A DNA stretch of 64,000 nucleotides from Chelativorans xinjiangensis (GTDB taxonomy: Bacteria; Pseudomonadota; Alphaproteobacteria; Rhizobiales; Rhizobiaceae), in contig NZ_WQNH01000024.1 in the NCBI RefSeq assembly GCF_009812055.1, positions 1 to 64,000 of the forward strand, in the 5' to 3' direction. This document shows positions 16,892-25,181 of the stretch, one piece after another. The notes beneath the pieces are model-generated. The model was not told the DNA's origin and searched no databases. It saw nothing but the letters and a program-made list of their open reading frames with translations. Each line of letters starts with the position of its first letter. Positions within the stretch are counted from its first letter, which is position 1. The position numbers were made by a program, and so were the translations under genes.

Positions 16892-17533
16892 TTGACGAAA
16901 AAAGGGCTTTTTCTCGAAGGCGTGACGATCGCGCTTGAGGGGCGCGTGCTCGTCTCGCTCACCTGCCGTGTGGCACCGGGGGAGGTGCTGACGGTCATGG
17001 GGCCTTCGGGGGCCGGCAAATCGAGCCTGCTTGCCTATCTCGGCGGCTTTCTCGAGCCGGCGTTTACGGCGCGGGGGCGCGCGCTGGTGGACGGGGTGGA
17101 GATCACCGCGCTGCCGGCGGAGGAGCGGCATGTGGGAATTCTGTTTCAGGATCCCCTGCTCTTCCCGCATATGAGTGTGGCCGGCAACCTGATGTTCGCC
17201 CTGCCCGAGAGCGTGAAAGGGCGGGCGGAGCGCTTGCGGCACGCCGAGACCGCACTTGCCGGGGTGGAGATGGCCGGCATGGGAGACCGCGACCCGGCGA
17301 CGCTTTCGGGCGGCCAGAAGGCGCGGGTGGCGCTGGCGCGGGTGCTGGTCTCGGAGCCGCGCATGCTTCTGCTCGACGAACCGTTCTCCAAGCTCGACAT
17401 GGAGCTTCGGCAGCAGATGCGCATGCTGGTGTTTTCCAAGGCGCGCGAAAGCGGCCTGCCGGTGCTGCTCGTCACCCACGACGAGGCGGACGCGAAAGCG
17501 GCGGGCGGCGAGATCGTGCGGATCGGCGAATGA
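16892..17533 (+). CDS. ABC transporter ATP-binding protein, YnjD-like
   Basis: A TTG start gives MTKKGLFLEGVTIALEG, and AGAGAGG lies just upstream. The 213-residue product has Walker A GPSGAGKSSLL, the Q-loop GILFQDPLLFPHM, the signature LSGGQKARVALARVL, Walker B MLLLDEPFSKLD and the switch His in LLVTHDEADA. It is at the short end of the ATPase range, like E. coli YnjD. It ends with ATGA overlapping the hrpB start, so hrpB may be translated by coupling. Confidence 0.93.
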   Translation: MTKKGLFLEGVTIALEGRVLVSLTCRVAPGEVLTVMGPSGAGKSSLLAYLGGFLEPAFTARGRALVDGVEITALPAEERHVGILFQDPLLFPHMSVAGNLMFALPESVKGRAERLRHAETALAGVEMAGMGDRDPATLSGGQKARVALARVLVSEPRMLLLDEPFSKLDMELRQQMRMLVFSKARESGLPVLLVTHDEADAKAAGGEIVRIGE

Positions 17534-19986
17534 GTGCGCGGACCCTGCCCGACCTGCCCGTCACGGAGGTGCTGCCGAGGTTGCGGGAGGCGCTTGAGGC
17601 ACAGGGCAAAGCCGTGCTGGTGGCGCCGCCGGGGGCGGGCAAGACGACGCTGGTGCCGCTGACGCTTCTCGACGAGGTGTGGAGCCAGGGCGGGCGCATC
17701 GTGCTTCTGGAGCCAAGACGGCTTGCGGCGCGGGCGGCGGCGCGGCGCATGGCCTCACTCCTCGGCGAGGAGCCGGGCGGCAGGGTGGGCTATGCCATGC
17801 GCATGGAGCGCAAGGTCTCGGCGCGGACACGCATCCTGGTCGCCACCGAGGGGGTGATGGCGCGGATGATCATTGACGATCCGGGGCTCGAAGGGGTCTC
17901 GGCGGTGATATTCGACGAGTTTCACGAGCGCTCGCTGGACGGGGATTTCGCGCTGGCGCTGGCGCTCGACGTGAAGGGGGCGCTGCGGCCGGATTTGCGG
18001 CTTCTCGTCATGTCGGCGACCCTGGACGGGGCGCGGGTGGCCGAGCTTATGGACGGAGCGCCGGTCCTGGAGAGCGCGGGGCGCAGCTTTCCCGTCGAAA
18101 TACGCTATGCGGAGCGGGCGCCGGACAGGGCGATGGAAGACGCCGTGGCGGGCGCGGTGCGGCAGCTTGTGGCGGACGGCGCCGGCGGCGTGCTTGCCTT
18201 CCTGCCGGGCCAGCGCGAGATCGCGCGCACGCAGGAAGCGCTTGCCGGCCACTTGCCGGAGGCGGTCGATCTTGCGCCGCTGCATGGCGGCCTCGACGGC
18301 AAGGCGCAGGACGCGGCCATTCGGCCGGCACCAAAGGGGCGGCGCAAGGTCGTGCTGGCGACGGCGATCGCCGAGACCTCGGTCACCATCGACGGCGTGA
18401 CGGCGGTGGTGGACAGCGGGCTTTCCCGCCTGCCGAGATACGAGCCGGATACGGGGCTGACGCGGCTTGAGACGGTGCGCGTCTCCCGCGCTTCGGCCGA
18501 CCAGCGGGCCGGCCGCGCGGGGCGCACCGCGCCGGGCCTGGCGCTGCGGTTGTGGCGCAAGGAACAGACCGCGGCGCTGCCTGCCTTCACGCCGCCGGAG
18601 ATATTGGAGGCCGACCTTTCCGGCCTGCTGCTCGACTGCGCCGCCTTCGGCGTTACCGATCCGGAAAGCCTCGCCTTTCTCGATCCGCCGCCGCAAGCTG
18701 CGCTCAACGAGGCGCGCGCGCTTTTGCGCACGTTGGGGGCGCTCGATGCGGCGGGAAGGCTGACGGAGGACGGGGCGGCGATGCGCCGGCTCGCCCTGCC
18801 GGTGCGGCTGGCGCATATGGTGACGGTGGCGGCCAGGAAAAGCCAGGCATTGGCCGCGGCGCGGCTGGCCGTCATCCTCTCCGAGCGCGGGCTGGGCGGC
18901 AACAGCGTCGATCTCGACGAGCGGCTTTCGCGCTTCGCTACCGAGCGCGGTCAGCGGGCGCAGGCGGCACGGGGGCTGGCCGAGCGGCTGGCGCAGGCGG
19001 CGGGCGGCGGGCAGCAGGACGCGGAGAGCGCGGCGGGGCCTCTGCTTCTTCATGCCTGGCCGGACCGGGTGGCCAAGGCGCGCGGTGAATACGGGCGTTT
19101 CGTATTGGCCAACGGGCGCGGGGGCAGGCTCGACCCCGCCGAGCGGCTGGCGCGCGAGCCGTTCCTCGTGGTGGCCGACCTCAAGGGCCAGGCGCGCAAT
19201 GCCCGCATCGCCGCGGCGGCGGTGGTGAGCGAGGAGGAGACGGTTGCCGGCCTCGGCCATCGCGTCGAGGTGCAGGTGGAGACGCTGTTCGACCGCGAGA
19301 AGGGCGTGGTGCGACAGCGCGAGACGCGGCGTCTCGGCGCCATCGTGCTTGGCGAGAGGGCCTTGCCGGCGCCAAGGGGCGAGGCGGCGGACCGGGCCAT
19401 TCTCGATGCGGTGCATGCGCATGGGCTCGGCATTCTGCCCTGGAACAGGGAGGCAGAGGCGCTGAGGGCGCGGCTTGCCTTCCTGCGGGCCACGAAGGGG
19501 GCGCCTTGGCCGGATGTGGAGGATGAGGCGCTGATGGCGCGGCTGGAGGAATGGCTTTTGCCTTTCCTGAAGGGCGAGGCGGCGCTTTCCGCCATCTCCG
19601 GGCGGGCGCTCGGCGAGGGGCTGATGGCACTGGTGCCCTACGACTTGCAGCGGCGGGTGGAGGCCGAGGCGCCGAGCCACTTCACCGCGCCGACGGGGAG
19701 CCGGCTTCCCATCCGCTACGAGAGCGCAGAAGCCGTGCTGGCCGTGCGGGTGCAGGAGCTTTTCGGGCTGACCGAGCATCCGACGACGGGCGGCGTTCCG
19801 CTGACGCTGGAGCTTCTGTCGCCGGCGCAGCGGCCGATCCAGAAGACCCGGGATCTTCCAGGGTTCTGGCGTGGCTCGTGGGCGGATGTGCGGGCGGAGA
19901 TGCGCGGGCGGTATCCGAAGCATGTATGGCCGGAAGACCCGGCGGCGGCAGCGGCCACGAAGCGGGCGAAGCCGCGGGGGAGGTAG
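17530..19986 (+). CDS. hrpB: ATP-dependent helicase HrpB
   Basis: The product is 818 residues, typical for HrpB. Helicase motifs are in order: Walker A APPGAGKTTLVPL (residues 37-49), DEAH-box variant DEFH in IFDEFHERSLDGD, motif III MSATLDG, motif VI region RVSRASADQRAGRAGR, and the C-terminal HrpB-specific domain ending near HVWPEDPAAAAATKRAK. It is presumed to remodel RNA or RNA-protein complexes; the cellular role is poorly defined. The start overlaps the stop of the ABC ATPase (ATGA), which places it at the end of the YnjBCD-like operon. Confidence 0.95.
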   Translation: MSARTLPDLPVTEVLPRLREALEAQGKAVLVAPPGAGKTTLVPLTLLDEVWSQGGRIVLLEPRRLAARAAARRMASLLGEEPGGRVGYAMRMERKVSARTRILVATEGVMARMIIDDPGLEGVSAVIFDEFHERSLDGDFALALALDVKGALRPDLRLLVMSATLDGARVAELMDGAPVLESAGRSFPVEIRYAERAPDRAMEDAVAGAVRQLVADGAGGVLAFLPGQREIARTQEALAGHLPEAVDLAPLHGGLDGKAQDAAIRPAPKGRRKVVLATAIAETSVTIDGVTAVVDSGLSRLPRYEPDTGLTRLETVRVSRASADQRAGRAGRTAPGLALRLWRKEQTAALPAFTPPEILEADLSGLLLDCAAFGVTDPESLAFLDPPPQAALNEARALLRTLGALDAAGRLTEDGAAMRRLALPVRLAHMVTVAARKSQALAAARLAVILSERGLGGNSVDLDERLSRFATERGQRAQAARGLAERLAQAAGGGQQDAESAAGPLLLHAWPDRVAKARGEYGRFVLANGRGGRLDPAERLAREPFLVVADLKGQARNARIAAAAVVSEEETVAGLGHRVEVQVETLFDREKGVVRQRETRRLGAIVLGERALPAPRGEAADRAILDAVHAHGLGILPWNREAEALRARLAFLRATKGAPWPDVEDEALMARLEEWLLPFLKGEAALSAISGRALGEGLMALVPYDLQRRVEAEAPSHFTAPTGSRLPIRYESAEAVLAVRVQELFGLTEHPTTGGVPLTLELLSPAQRPIQKTRDLPGFWRGSWADVRAEMRGRYPKHVWPEDPAAAAATKRAKPRGR

Positions 19987-19999
19987 GGGGAGCGCGACG

Positions 20000-20166
20000 T
20001 ATCCGGCTCCCCTCCCCCTTGCGGGGAGGGGTAAGGGGTGGGGGTCGTGGCGACGGGCGCCGGCGTCTCCCTGGTGGGGCCTGGGTTGGGGTAATCGCCA
20101 ACGACGGCACACGAGCGCGGCCACCCCCCCTTTACCCCTCCCCGCAAGGGGGAGGGGAGCCGGGTA
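20000..20166. repeat. Palindromic intergenic repeat, family B, copy 2
   Basis: The arms GTATCCGGCTCCCCTCCCCC and their inverted copy at the right end enclose AGGGGTAAGGGGTGGGGGTC and its complement. The copy fills the gap between hrpB and actS. The outer arms differ from copies 1, 3 and 4, which share ATCGC/GCGAT-type ends. Confidence 0.85.
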
Positions 20167-20222
20167 CGCCGCGCCCCAAATAAAACTTGGCCAACCGCGC
20201 CGCACCGCCCATAAAGACGCCG

Positions 20223-21536
20223 ATGCTGGAAGAACTGAGAACACCCCATACCCGCTACGGCCGCAGCCTCCGGCTCGCCACGCTTATCCGGTTAAGATGG
20301 CTCGCCATCGTCGGTCAGAGTGCTGCCGTGCTGGTGGTGGCCTTCTGGTTGGGGTTCCCGCTGCCGGTGGGACCGTGCTTCGTGCTGATCGCGGCTTCGG
20401 CCTGGCTCAACCTCTATCTCACCTTCCGCTTTCCCGCCTCGCACCTTCTGCCGCCGCTGTCGGCGCTTGCCATCCTCACCTTCGACGCCTTGCAGCTTGT
20501 CGGGCTCCTGTTCCTGACGGGCGGGCTCACCAACCCCTTCTCGCTCCTGATGACGGTGCCGGTGGTGATCTCGGCCACCTCGCTGCCGCTCCTGTGGACC
20601 AGCCTCCTCGGGCTTTTCGTCATCGGGCTGGCGAGCCTGCTTGCCTTCTTCCACATGCCGCTGCCCTGGTACCCCGGCACCGAGCTTGCGATGCCCTTCC
20701 TCTACGTTGCGGGCATGTGGATCGCCGTTACCTCATCCATCACCTTCACCGGTATCTATGCCTATCGCGTGGCCGAGGAGGCGCGGTTGCTTGCCAACGC
20801 GCTGGCGGCGACGGAGCTGGTGCTGCAGCGCGAGCAGCATATCTCGGCGCTTGACGGGCTGGCGGCGGCGGCGGCGCACGAGCTGGGAACGCCGCTGGCG
20901 ACCATCGCGCTGGTGGCACGCGAGATGGAAAAGGCACTCGGCCAGGATCCGCGCTACCAGGAGGACGTGACGCTCCTGCGCTCGCAGAGCGAGCGCTGCC
21001 GCGAGATCCTGAGGCGATTGACCAGCCTTTCGTCGGAGGGCGAGGCGCATATGGCGCGGCTGCCGCTGACCTCGCTGATCGAGGAGACGGCGGCACCGCA
21101 CCGCGATTTCGGCATCGAGATCCGGCTGGAGCCCGGCGAGACGGAAGGGCCGGAGCCGGTCGGCCGGCGCAACCCCGGCGTCCTTTACGGGCTTGGCAAC
21201 CTGATGGAGAACGCGGTCGACTTCGCGCGCGAGGTGGTGAGCGTCAAATGGTCCTGGGACGCCGAGACAGTGAGCATCTCCATCACCGACGACGGGCCGG
21301 GATTTCCCGCCGACATCATCGATCGTATCGGCGAGCCGTACATGTCGCGGCGGCAGGCCAGCAGCTCCAGCGGTGGGTTGGGGCTGGGGCTGTTCATCGC
21401 CAAGACGCTTCTGGAGCGCTCGGGCGCGACGATCGAATTCGCGAACGCCGGCGACAAGGGCAAGGGGGCGACGGTGGAGGTCCGCTGGGCGCGCGAGCGG
21501 TTCCTGACGGCCGACGGTTCCTTTTCGTGGGGCTGA
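20223..21536 (+). CDS. actS: ActS/PrrB/RegB family redox-sensing histidine kinase
   Basis: The product is 437 residues with six predicted membrane segments in the first 190. The loop GGLTNPFSLL matches the conserved GGXXNPF ubiquinone-binding heptapeptide of RegB. The H-box is AAAHELGTPLATIAL with phospho-acceptor H219, and C259 (in SERCREILRRL) lies 40 residues later, the same spacing as H225 and redox-active C265 in Rhodobacter RegB. ATPase motifs NLMENAVDFA, DDGPGFP and GLGLGLFIAKTL follow. It should sense the redox state of the quinone pool and phosphorylate ActR, whose gene follows 56 bases later. The ATG at 20223 is chosen by family length. Confidence 0.95.
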   Translation: MLEELRTPHTRYGRSLRLATLIRLRWLAIVGQSAAVLVVAFWLGFPLPVGPCFVLIAASAWLNLYLTFRFPASHLLPPLSALAILTFDALQLVGLLFLTGGLTNPFSLLMTVPVVISATSLPLLWTSLLGLFVIGLASLLAFFHMPLPWYPGTELAMPFLYVAGMWIAVTSSITFTGIYAYRVAEEARLLANALAATELVLQREQHISALDGLAAAAAHELGTPLATIALVAREMEKALGQDPRYQEDVTLLRSQSERCREILRRLTSLSSEGEAHMARLPLTSLIEETAAPHRDFGIEIRLEPGETEGPEPVGRRNPGVLYGLGNLMENAVDFAREVVSVKWSWDAETVSISITDDGPGFPADIIDRIGEPYMSRRQASSSSGGLGLGLFIAKTLLERSGATIEFANAGDKGKGATVEVRWARERFLTADGSFSWG

Positions 21537-21592
21537 AAAGCTGGAAAAAACCAGCTCGTAGGGCTATCTAGCCTCAAAAGAGCGAGTGAACG

Positions 21593-22159
21593 ATGACCGA
21601 AGCAGCAACAGACCAGGCCGACACCATTCCGGGCGACGAGCGCTCCCTGCTCATCGTCGACGACGACCACCCCTTCCTGGTGCGGTTGGCGCGGGCGATG
21701 GAGGGCCGTGGATTCGACGTGGAGACGGCGGAGTCGGTGTCCGAGGCGCTCGCTAAAGTGAAGATCGCGGCACCCGCCTTCGCCGTGGTCGACATGCGGC
21801 TGGGAGACGGCAACGGGCTCGACGTCGTCTCGGCCATTCGCGAGAAACGCGAGGATGCGCGCGCCATCATCCTGACAGGCTACGGCAATATCGCTACCGC
21901 CGTGACGGCAGTGAAGCTGGGGGCGGTGGATTACCTTTCCAAGCCGGCGGACGCAGACGACATCTATGCGGCACTCACCCGCCAGCCCGACGAGAAGGCC
22001 GAGCCGCCGGAAAACCCGATGTCGGCCGACCGGGTGCGCTGGGAGCACATCCAGCGCGTCTATGAGATGTGCGACCGCAACGTGTCGGAGACGGCGCGAC
22101 GGCTGAACATGCACCGGCGGACCTTGCAGCGGATATTGGCGAAGAGAGCGCCGCGATAA
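21593..22159 (+). CDS. actR: ActR/PrrA/RegA family redox response regulator
   Basis: The product is 188 residues. The receiver domain has the acidic pair DDD near 23-25, phospho-acceptor D67 in VVDMRLGDGNG, T in ILTGYG and K in LSKPADAD. A Pro-rich linker follows and then a Fis-type helix-turn-helix at the C-terminus (NVSETARRLNMHRRTLQRIL). RegA orthologues control genes of respiration, nitrogen and carbon fixation and hydrogen use according to redox state. It is paired with actS on the same strand. A family C repeat follows the stop. Confidence 0.96.
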   Translation: MTEAATDQADTIPGDERSLLIVDDDHPFLVRLARAMEGRGFDVETAESVSEALAKVKIAAPAFAVVDMRLGDGNGLDVVSAIREKREDARAIILTGYGNIATAVTAVKLGAVDYLSKPADADDIYAALTRQPDEKAEPPENPMSADRVRWEHIQRVYEMCDRNVSETARRLNMHRRTLQRILAKRAPR

Positions 22160-22175
22160 GGGGTGGAACGCGCCG

Positions 22176-22341
22176 GAGCGCCCTCGTGGTTCGACAAGCT
22201 CACCATGAGGGCTACTGCGAAGTCACCGCTTCCGCTTATACGGTAAGCTCTCCGGCCACCTCACCTCTTTGGCCAGACGTGAAAGGGCGCTGAGCCTCCA
22301 GTAGCCCTCATGGTGAGCTTGTCGAACCACGAGGGCGCTTG
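22176..22341. repeat. Palindromic intergenic repeat, family C, copy 2
   Basis: GAGCGCCCTCGTGGTTCGAC at the left is repeated in inverted form at the right end (CGAACCACGAGGGCGCTTGG), with ATGAGGGCTACTG inner arms as in the copy at 5139-5310. It sits between the convergent actR and mmcB genes. Confidence 0.88.
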
Positions 22342-22392
22342 GTATCATTTCCTTGGCAGCCCGAGGCTGGGGATGAACGGGCTCACCTTTCC

Positions 22393-22893
22393 TCAAGACC
22401 CCTCCCCGTCCAACATCGGTATCGGCACGCCGGCGAGTTCGGCCGCTGTCAGGCGCGCCGCGCCCGTACGGGCGAAGCGGAGCATCAGGGCCTTGCGGGT
22501 GGCCGGAGCCAGCCGGTGTTCCGGCGCCTCGCGCAGGATCTCGGCGCCGTAGCCGTCGGAGAGGATGAAGCCGCAGTCGTCGGGGAATATCTCCGTCGGC
22601 ACTTCCGGATGGGAGGCGAAGAAGAAGCGGTCGGAGTGCAGCCGATATTCCGGCCATTTGCGGTCCACTCTGAAGTCCTCGATCGATGACTTGATCTCGA
22701 TGACCCAGATGTCGCCCTTGGCCGTCAGCGCTACGAGGTCGGCCCGGCGCCCGGTGGCGAGCGGCAGTTCCGGCAGAACGACCGAGCCCATCTCGGTGAG
22801 CAGGCGCTGCACACCGCGGCGGATGACCAGCGCGCGCTCGGACTGGCGGCCATCTGCCAGCGGATTGGCGTGAAAGGGCGAGACAATGGGCAT
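22393..22893 (-). CDS. mmcB: MmcB family DNA repair protein
   Basis: The product is 166 residues. It has a PD-(D/E)XK nuclease-like core: GRRADLVALTAKGDIWVIEIKSS, with the acidic residue in ADL and the E-I-K triad, followed by DFRVDRKWPEYR and FFFASHPEVP. MmcB was first described from Caulobacter as a mitomycin-induced protein needed for resistance to DNA damage, and is conserved in alphaproteobacteria (formerly DUF2161). It is convergent with actR and divergent from the L,D-transpeptidase gene. No LexA box was sought beyond a quick look upstream, and none was obvious. Confidence 0.9.
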   Translation of the reverse strand: MPIVSPFHANPLADGRQSERALVIRRGVQRLLTEMGSVVLPELPLATGRRADLVALTAKGDIWVIEIKSSIEDFRVDRKWPEYRLHSDRFFFASHPEVPTEIFPDDCGFILSDGYGAEILREAPEHRLAPATRKALMLRFARTGAARLTAAELAGVPIPMLDGEGS

Positions 22894-22974
22894 GGGAGCG
22901 AGAATGCCAGTTATCGGCGGCGTCGAAAAGATCGGGCGTGGCCGGCCATGTCGGCGATCGGGCGGAAAAAGGTG

Positions 22975-23044
22975 TTGCCAAATTGCAATAGCATATAAGC
23001 AAGCACCCGCGGTATCGCGGGCGGATCAAATGCTATCTTGGCAA
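22975..23044. promoter_or_regulatory. Nested inverted repeats upstream of the L,D-transpeptidase
   Basis: Three nested pairs are nearly concentric: TTGCCAA (22975) with TTGGCAA (23038-23044), TAGCAT (22989) with ATGCTA (23030), and CCCGCG (23006) with CGCGGG (23016-23021) around GTAT. The structure may be an RNA hairpin in the transpeptidase leader, a protein site, or a single-copy repeat remnant. Confidence 0.35.
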
Positions 23045-23128
23045 ACTGTTAACGCCCACTTTAAGAATGATGGCGAAAAATGGGTATTTGTTTTGACGCC
23101 CATGACGATGGGGGATTGGATTCTTCTC

Positions 23129-23749
23129 ATGAAATTGAAGCCGTTTTTTGTCGCCGCCGTGCTTGGCCTTTCGGCGGCGCTTGTGGGTTGCGCGGGTGGA
23201 CCGGCGCAGCTGTTCACGTCCAACTATGGCGCGGTCACCGACGCCGGCTACCAACTGCCGAGCGTGCCGATCACCAAGATACCGCGGCAGTATCACCGCC
23301 AGATCATCTCCTTTGAGACGGACGAGAAGCCGGGCACCATCATCGTCGATACGAGGGAGAAGTTCCTCTACCTGGTGATGGAAGGCGGCAAGGCCATGCG
23401 CTACGGCATCGGCGTCGGGCGCGAGGGTTTTGAATGGTCGGGGACGGCGCGCGTCGCCATGAAGCGCGAATGGCCGACCTGGACGCCGCCGGCGCCGATG
23501 ATCAGGCGTCAGCCGGAATTGGCCAAGTGGCGCGGCGGCATGCCGCCCGGCCTGAGCAACCCGCTCGGCGCGCGCGCGCTCTACCTCTTCAACAAAGGCG
23601 GCGACACGGGCTATCGCCTGCACGGCACGCCGGAATGGCATTCCATCGGCAAAGCCATGTCCTCGGGCTGCATCCGGCTTTTGAACCAGGACATCATCGA
23701 CCTTTACAACCGCACAGAAATCGGTGCAAAAGTTATCGTGAAGGGATGA
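23129..23749 (+). CDS. L,D-transpeptidase (YkuD) lipoprotein
   Basis: From the ATG at 23129 the product is 206 residues with a lipoprotein signal (LKPFFVAAVLGLSAALVGC). The YkuD domain follows: IIVDTREKFLYLV, YGIGVGREGFEW, then the catalytic motif HGTPEWHSIGKAMSSGCIRL with the nucleophile Cys in SSGCIR. Such enzymes crosslink peptidoglycan stems or attach lipoproteins or outer-membrane proteins to it; alphaproteobacteria have many. ATGs at 23102 and 23108 are alternatives that would add residues before the signal; none has a strong ribosome site. A clear terminator follows the stop. Confidence 0.92.
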   Translation: MKLKPFFVAAVLGLSAALVGCAGGPAQLFTSNYGAVTDAGYQLPSVPITKIPRQYHRQIISFETDEKPGTIIVDTREKFLYLVMEGGKAMRYGIGVGREGFEWSGTARVAMKREWPTWTPPAPMIRRQPELAKWRGGMPPGLSNPLGARALYLFNKGGDTGYRLHGTPEWHSIGKAMSSGCIRLLNQDIIDLYNRTEIGAKVIVKG

Positions 23750-23792
23750 ACCGTCTCGGCAATAGACGGGCCACACGGTGGCTACCGGGAAA

Positions 23793-23822
23793 ACCGGGTC
23801 TTCGGACCCGGTTTTCTTTTTA
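23793..23822 (+). terminator. Rho-independent terminator after the L,D-transpeptidase gene
   Basis: ACCGGGTC (23793-23800), loop TTCG, GACCCGGT (23805-23812), then TTTCTTTTT. This is a stable UUCG-capped stem with a U-run, the clearest intrinsic terminator in the window. Confidence 0.9.
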
Positions 23823-23921
23823 AATCGGATCATCGTTTCACGGAATCGATGATCCGATCTAACTCTTCGCTTGTCGCAATTCGGGACGGAAAACCGGTTT
23901 CCACTTTTCCTGGAATTGCCC
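23823..23921. repeat. RIME1-like repeat, family D, diverged copy
   Basis: Two palindromes in a row: ATCGGATCATCG with its inverted copy, then GCAATTCGGGACGG with CCTGGAATTGC. Ends differ from the full copies and no TA pair at the 102-base spacing is seen. It abuts the nfuA stop. Confidence 0.85.
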
Positions 23922-23925
23922 TTGA

Positions 23926-24501
23926 TCAGCCGATCTCCACCTGCTCGACGTGCTGCACCTCGGGGATGAAGTGGTGCAGCAGGTTCTGAATGCCGTGTTT
24001 CAGCGTGGCCGTCGAGGACGGGCAGCCGGCACAGGCACCACGCATGTTTAGAAACACGGTGCCCTTCTCGTAACCGCGGAACGTGATGTCGCCGCCATCC
24101 TGGGCGACAGCCGGACGCACGCGGGTTTCCAGGAGCTCCTTGATGGTGGCGACGATCTCCTCGTCGGCCGCATCGTAGAACTCACTGCCCTCCGGCGCCG
24201 GCATGCCTGTCTCGTTGGCGGCCATGACCGGCTGGCCGGCCATGAAGTGCTCCATGATGGTGCCGAGGATGGCGGGCTTCAGATGCTGCCAGTCCGCGCC
24301 CTCCTTGCTGACGGTGACGAAATCGTAGCCGAAGAAGACGCCGGTCACGCCCGGCACGTCGAACAGACGGCCGGCGAGCGGCGAGGCGGCGCGTGCCGCC
24401 TCGGCATCGCGGAAATCCGCCGTGCCTTGTTCGAGGACCACCCGGCCCGGCAGGAACTTGAGCGTTGCGGGATTGGGGGTCGCTTCCGTCTGAATGAACA
24501 T
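23926..24501 (-). CDS. nfuA: NifU family protein, NfuA-like Fe-S scaffold/carrier
   Basis: The product is 191 residues with an N-terminal Nfu_N domain (MFIQTEATPNPATLKFLPGR) and a C-terminal NifU-like domain with C157-A-G-C160 in MRGACAGCPSSTATLK, the site that holds a [4Fe-4S] cluster between two subunits. It should pass clusters to target enzymes. The gene follows a RIME1-like repeat and is upstream of nothing on its strand until the transpeptidase (opposite strand). The 95-base gap to the universal stress gene at 24597 suggests separate or read-through transcription. Confidence 0.94.
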   Translation of the reverse strand: MFIQTEATPNPATLKFLPGRVVLEQGTADFRDAEAARAASPLAGRLFDVPGVTGVFFGYDFVTVSKEGADWQHLKPAILGTIMEHFMAGQPVMAANETGMPAPEGSEFYDAADEEIVATIKELLETRVRPAVAQDGGDITFRGYEKGTVFLNMRGACAGCPSSTATLKHGIQNLLHHFIPEVQHVEQVEIG

Positions 24502-24596
24502 CGGCGGGGTCTCTCCGTGGGGCCTTTGTTTGGAACAATTCTAAAATAGGCCGAACTCCGGCCCGGTTCAAGCCGCATATGGTGTATGGCGACGGC

Positions 24597-25088
24597 TCAT
24601 GCCAGGCTTTCGATCTCCTCGTCCGACAGGCTGTCGGGGACGACGGTAACGGGGATGGGAAAGGCAGCCCCCTTGCCGGAGATGGAGGAGACGAGCGGCC
24701 CCGGCCCTTCCTTGGCGTTGCTGGCGGCAAGCACGAGAATGGCGATGTCCTGGTCTTCTTCGATGAGCTTGTGGATCTCCTCGGCGGGCTTGCCTTCACG
24801 GATGACCAGTTCCGGCTCGACGCCGATCGTTTCGCGAATTTTCGCGGCATAGGTGTCGAGCGCGGCGTTGGCGGCTGCCATGGCATCCTCGCGCATGATC
24901 TGCTCTACGCCCAGCCAATGCTGGAAGTCGCCCGGCTCGATGATGAAGAGAAGGGCGACGGAGCCGTTGGTGGAACGTGCCCGGCGGGCGGCATAGGCCA
25001 CAGCGCGCTCGCACTCGGGCGTGTCGTCGACGATGGCAAGGAACTTGCGCTTGTGGCCGGCTTCCCGGCTCAGACGTTTGGAGACCAT
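24597..25088 (-). CDS. Universal stress protein family
   Basis: The product is 163 residues: KRKFLAIVDDTPECERAVAYAA at the start, a middle segment IEEDQDIAILVLAASNAKEG, and a C-terminal stretch ISGKGAAFPIPVTVVPDSLSD. This is a single Usp domain; the G-2x-G-9x-G(S/T) ATP-binding signature is degenerate. The role is likely in stress or growth arrest, without enzymatic prediction. The ATG at 25088 is chosen because GAAGAAGAGG precedes it; an upstream in-frame start (25124) would add 12 residues. It lies downstream of trpS on the same strand. Confidence 0.88.
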   Translation of the reverse strand: MVSKRLSREAGHKRKFLAIVDDTPECERAVAYAARRARSTNGSVALLFIIEPGDFQHWLGVEQIMREDAMAAANAALDTYAAKIRETIGVEPELVIREGKPAEEIHKLIEEDQDIAILVLAASNAKEGPGPLVSSISGKGAAFPIPVTVVPDSLSDEEIESLA

Positions 25089-25181
25089 GCATGCCTCTTC
25101 TTCAAACGGGTGGAACCTGCCCACCCGTGGCGCAATCTGCCACCGGTGAGGGCGGGCGGCAAGCCGCGTGTAGTTGTAGTT

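Noticed and set aside
22886-23128. N-terminal extension of the L,D-transpeptidase
   Set aside because: It would run through the nested palindrome and place residues before a good lipoprotein signal.
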